From Bacillota bacterium (GTDB lineage: Bacteria; Bacillota; Bacilli; Alicyclobacillales; SLC66): 64,000 bases of DNA. The translations under genes were made by a program, and so were the position numbers. How positions within the stretch are numbered: position 1 is the first letter of the stretch; each line of letters opens with the position of its first letter. This document shows positions 63,820-64,000 of the stretch, piece by piece. The notes under the pieces were generated by a model. The model had not been told where the DNA came from, did no database searches, and saw only the letters and a program-made list of their open reading frames with translations. Where the stretch lies: positions 8,996-72,995 of the forward strand of contig JAKACR010000001.1 in assembly GCA_021821225.1 (NCBI GenBank), in the 5' to 3' direction.

Positions 63820-64000
63820 GTGGGGCGTGTGAATCGCTACGTTTGGAGCCGCGCGACGGAAGAGGACAAGCGCAGGGTGATGCGGCGCGCCGCGGTGGAC
63901 ATCTCCGGACAGTTGCAGGTCGTGGAGCCGATTGTCCGGGATGTGCGCGAGCGCGGCGACGAGGCGCTCTTCGAGTATACGCTGCGGTTTGACGGAGTCG
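63820..64000 (+). CDS. hisD: Histidinol dehydrogenase, N-terminal part (cut by window edge)
   Basis: The first 60 codons read VNRYVWSRATEEDKRRVMRR, then VEPIVRDVRERGDEALFEYT and LRFDGV, which fits the start of HisD, the enzyme oxidising histidinol to histidine in two NAD-dependent steps. GTG 63820 follows GGGAGGTG. A TATATT box lies at 63773-63778, but TTGACT (63746-63751) is 21 nt away, so the promoter is uncertain. Only a small part is visible, and a HisD-like paralogue cannot be excluded. Confidence 0.75.
   Translation, partial: MGRVNRYVWSRATEEDKRRVMRRAAVDISGQLQVVEPIVRDVRERGDEALFEYTLRFDGV

Overview
The window looks like the chromosome of a G+C-rich, endospore-forming Firmicute, plausibly Alicyclobacillus-like, though the genus is a guess. 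The reasons are strong Shine-Dalgarno sequences with frequent GTG and TTG starts, sigma-A promoters, a LysM/GH18 spore-cortex-type hydrolase, a YjcZ-like mini-protein and Opp-type transporters. I saw no tRNA, rRNA, CRISPR array or intact insertion sequence.

Layout. 1-3.7 kb: housekeeping genes (partial acetyl-CoA synthetase on the minus strand, methyltransferase, PatB-type lyase, flavin reductase). 3.9-9.4 kb: an operon of alpha-mannosidase (GH38), DeoR regulator, D-lyxose/D-mannose isomerase-like cupin and an aldose-epimerase-like DUF4432 protein. 9.6-31.7 kb: a GntR-LacI regulator with its own promoter and operator, then a large glycan-utilisation locus: secreted GH42-like protein, oligosaccharide/peptide-type ABC importer (binding protein, two permeases, two ATPases), tiny membrane protein, giant secreted protein with seven jelly-roll-like modules, GH2 beta-mannosidase and a second GH38. 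It ends at a very strong terminator. 31.8-43.5 kb: a second, rearranged copy of this theme with a paralogous regulator, an orphan binding protein, two intact sulfatases, a third GH38 and many gene fragments (sulfatase, GH2, binding protein, GH38). 43.5-48.1 kb: a lower-G+C stretch with an antisense PHP/DUF3604-type protein, a further GH38 scrap, small spore-type proteins, an M23 peptidase and a GNAT acetyltransferase. 48.8-54.9 kb: a third sulfatase, a GH78 alpha-L-rhamnosidase and a second GH42-like secreted protein. 55-60.7 kb: a sugar-catabolic operon (class I aldolase, Gfo/Idh/MocA dehydrogenase, PfkB kinase, GlcD-type FAD oxidase, GlpX phosphatase). The window closes with a SEC-C protein, the LysM/GH18 protein and the start of hisD.

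Together the genes read as a Gram-positive system for a mannose-rich, sulfated, rhamnose-containing glycan. The large secreted proteins would bind or open the polymer outside, an Opp-like importer would take in oligosaccharides, and GH38, GH2, GH78 and sulfatases without visible export signals would finish degradation, probably in the cytoplasm. Mannose could leave via the isomerase, while unusual sugars could enter the oxidoreductase/kinase/aldolase set. The substrate is inferred, not shown. The most unusual parts are the recombination scrapyard around binding-protein leaders at 33-46 kb, the repeated SD-like elements 75-150 nt upstream of exported or sulfatase genes, and the two GH42-like proteins lacking the usual acid/base motif.
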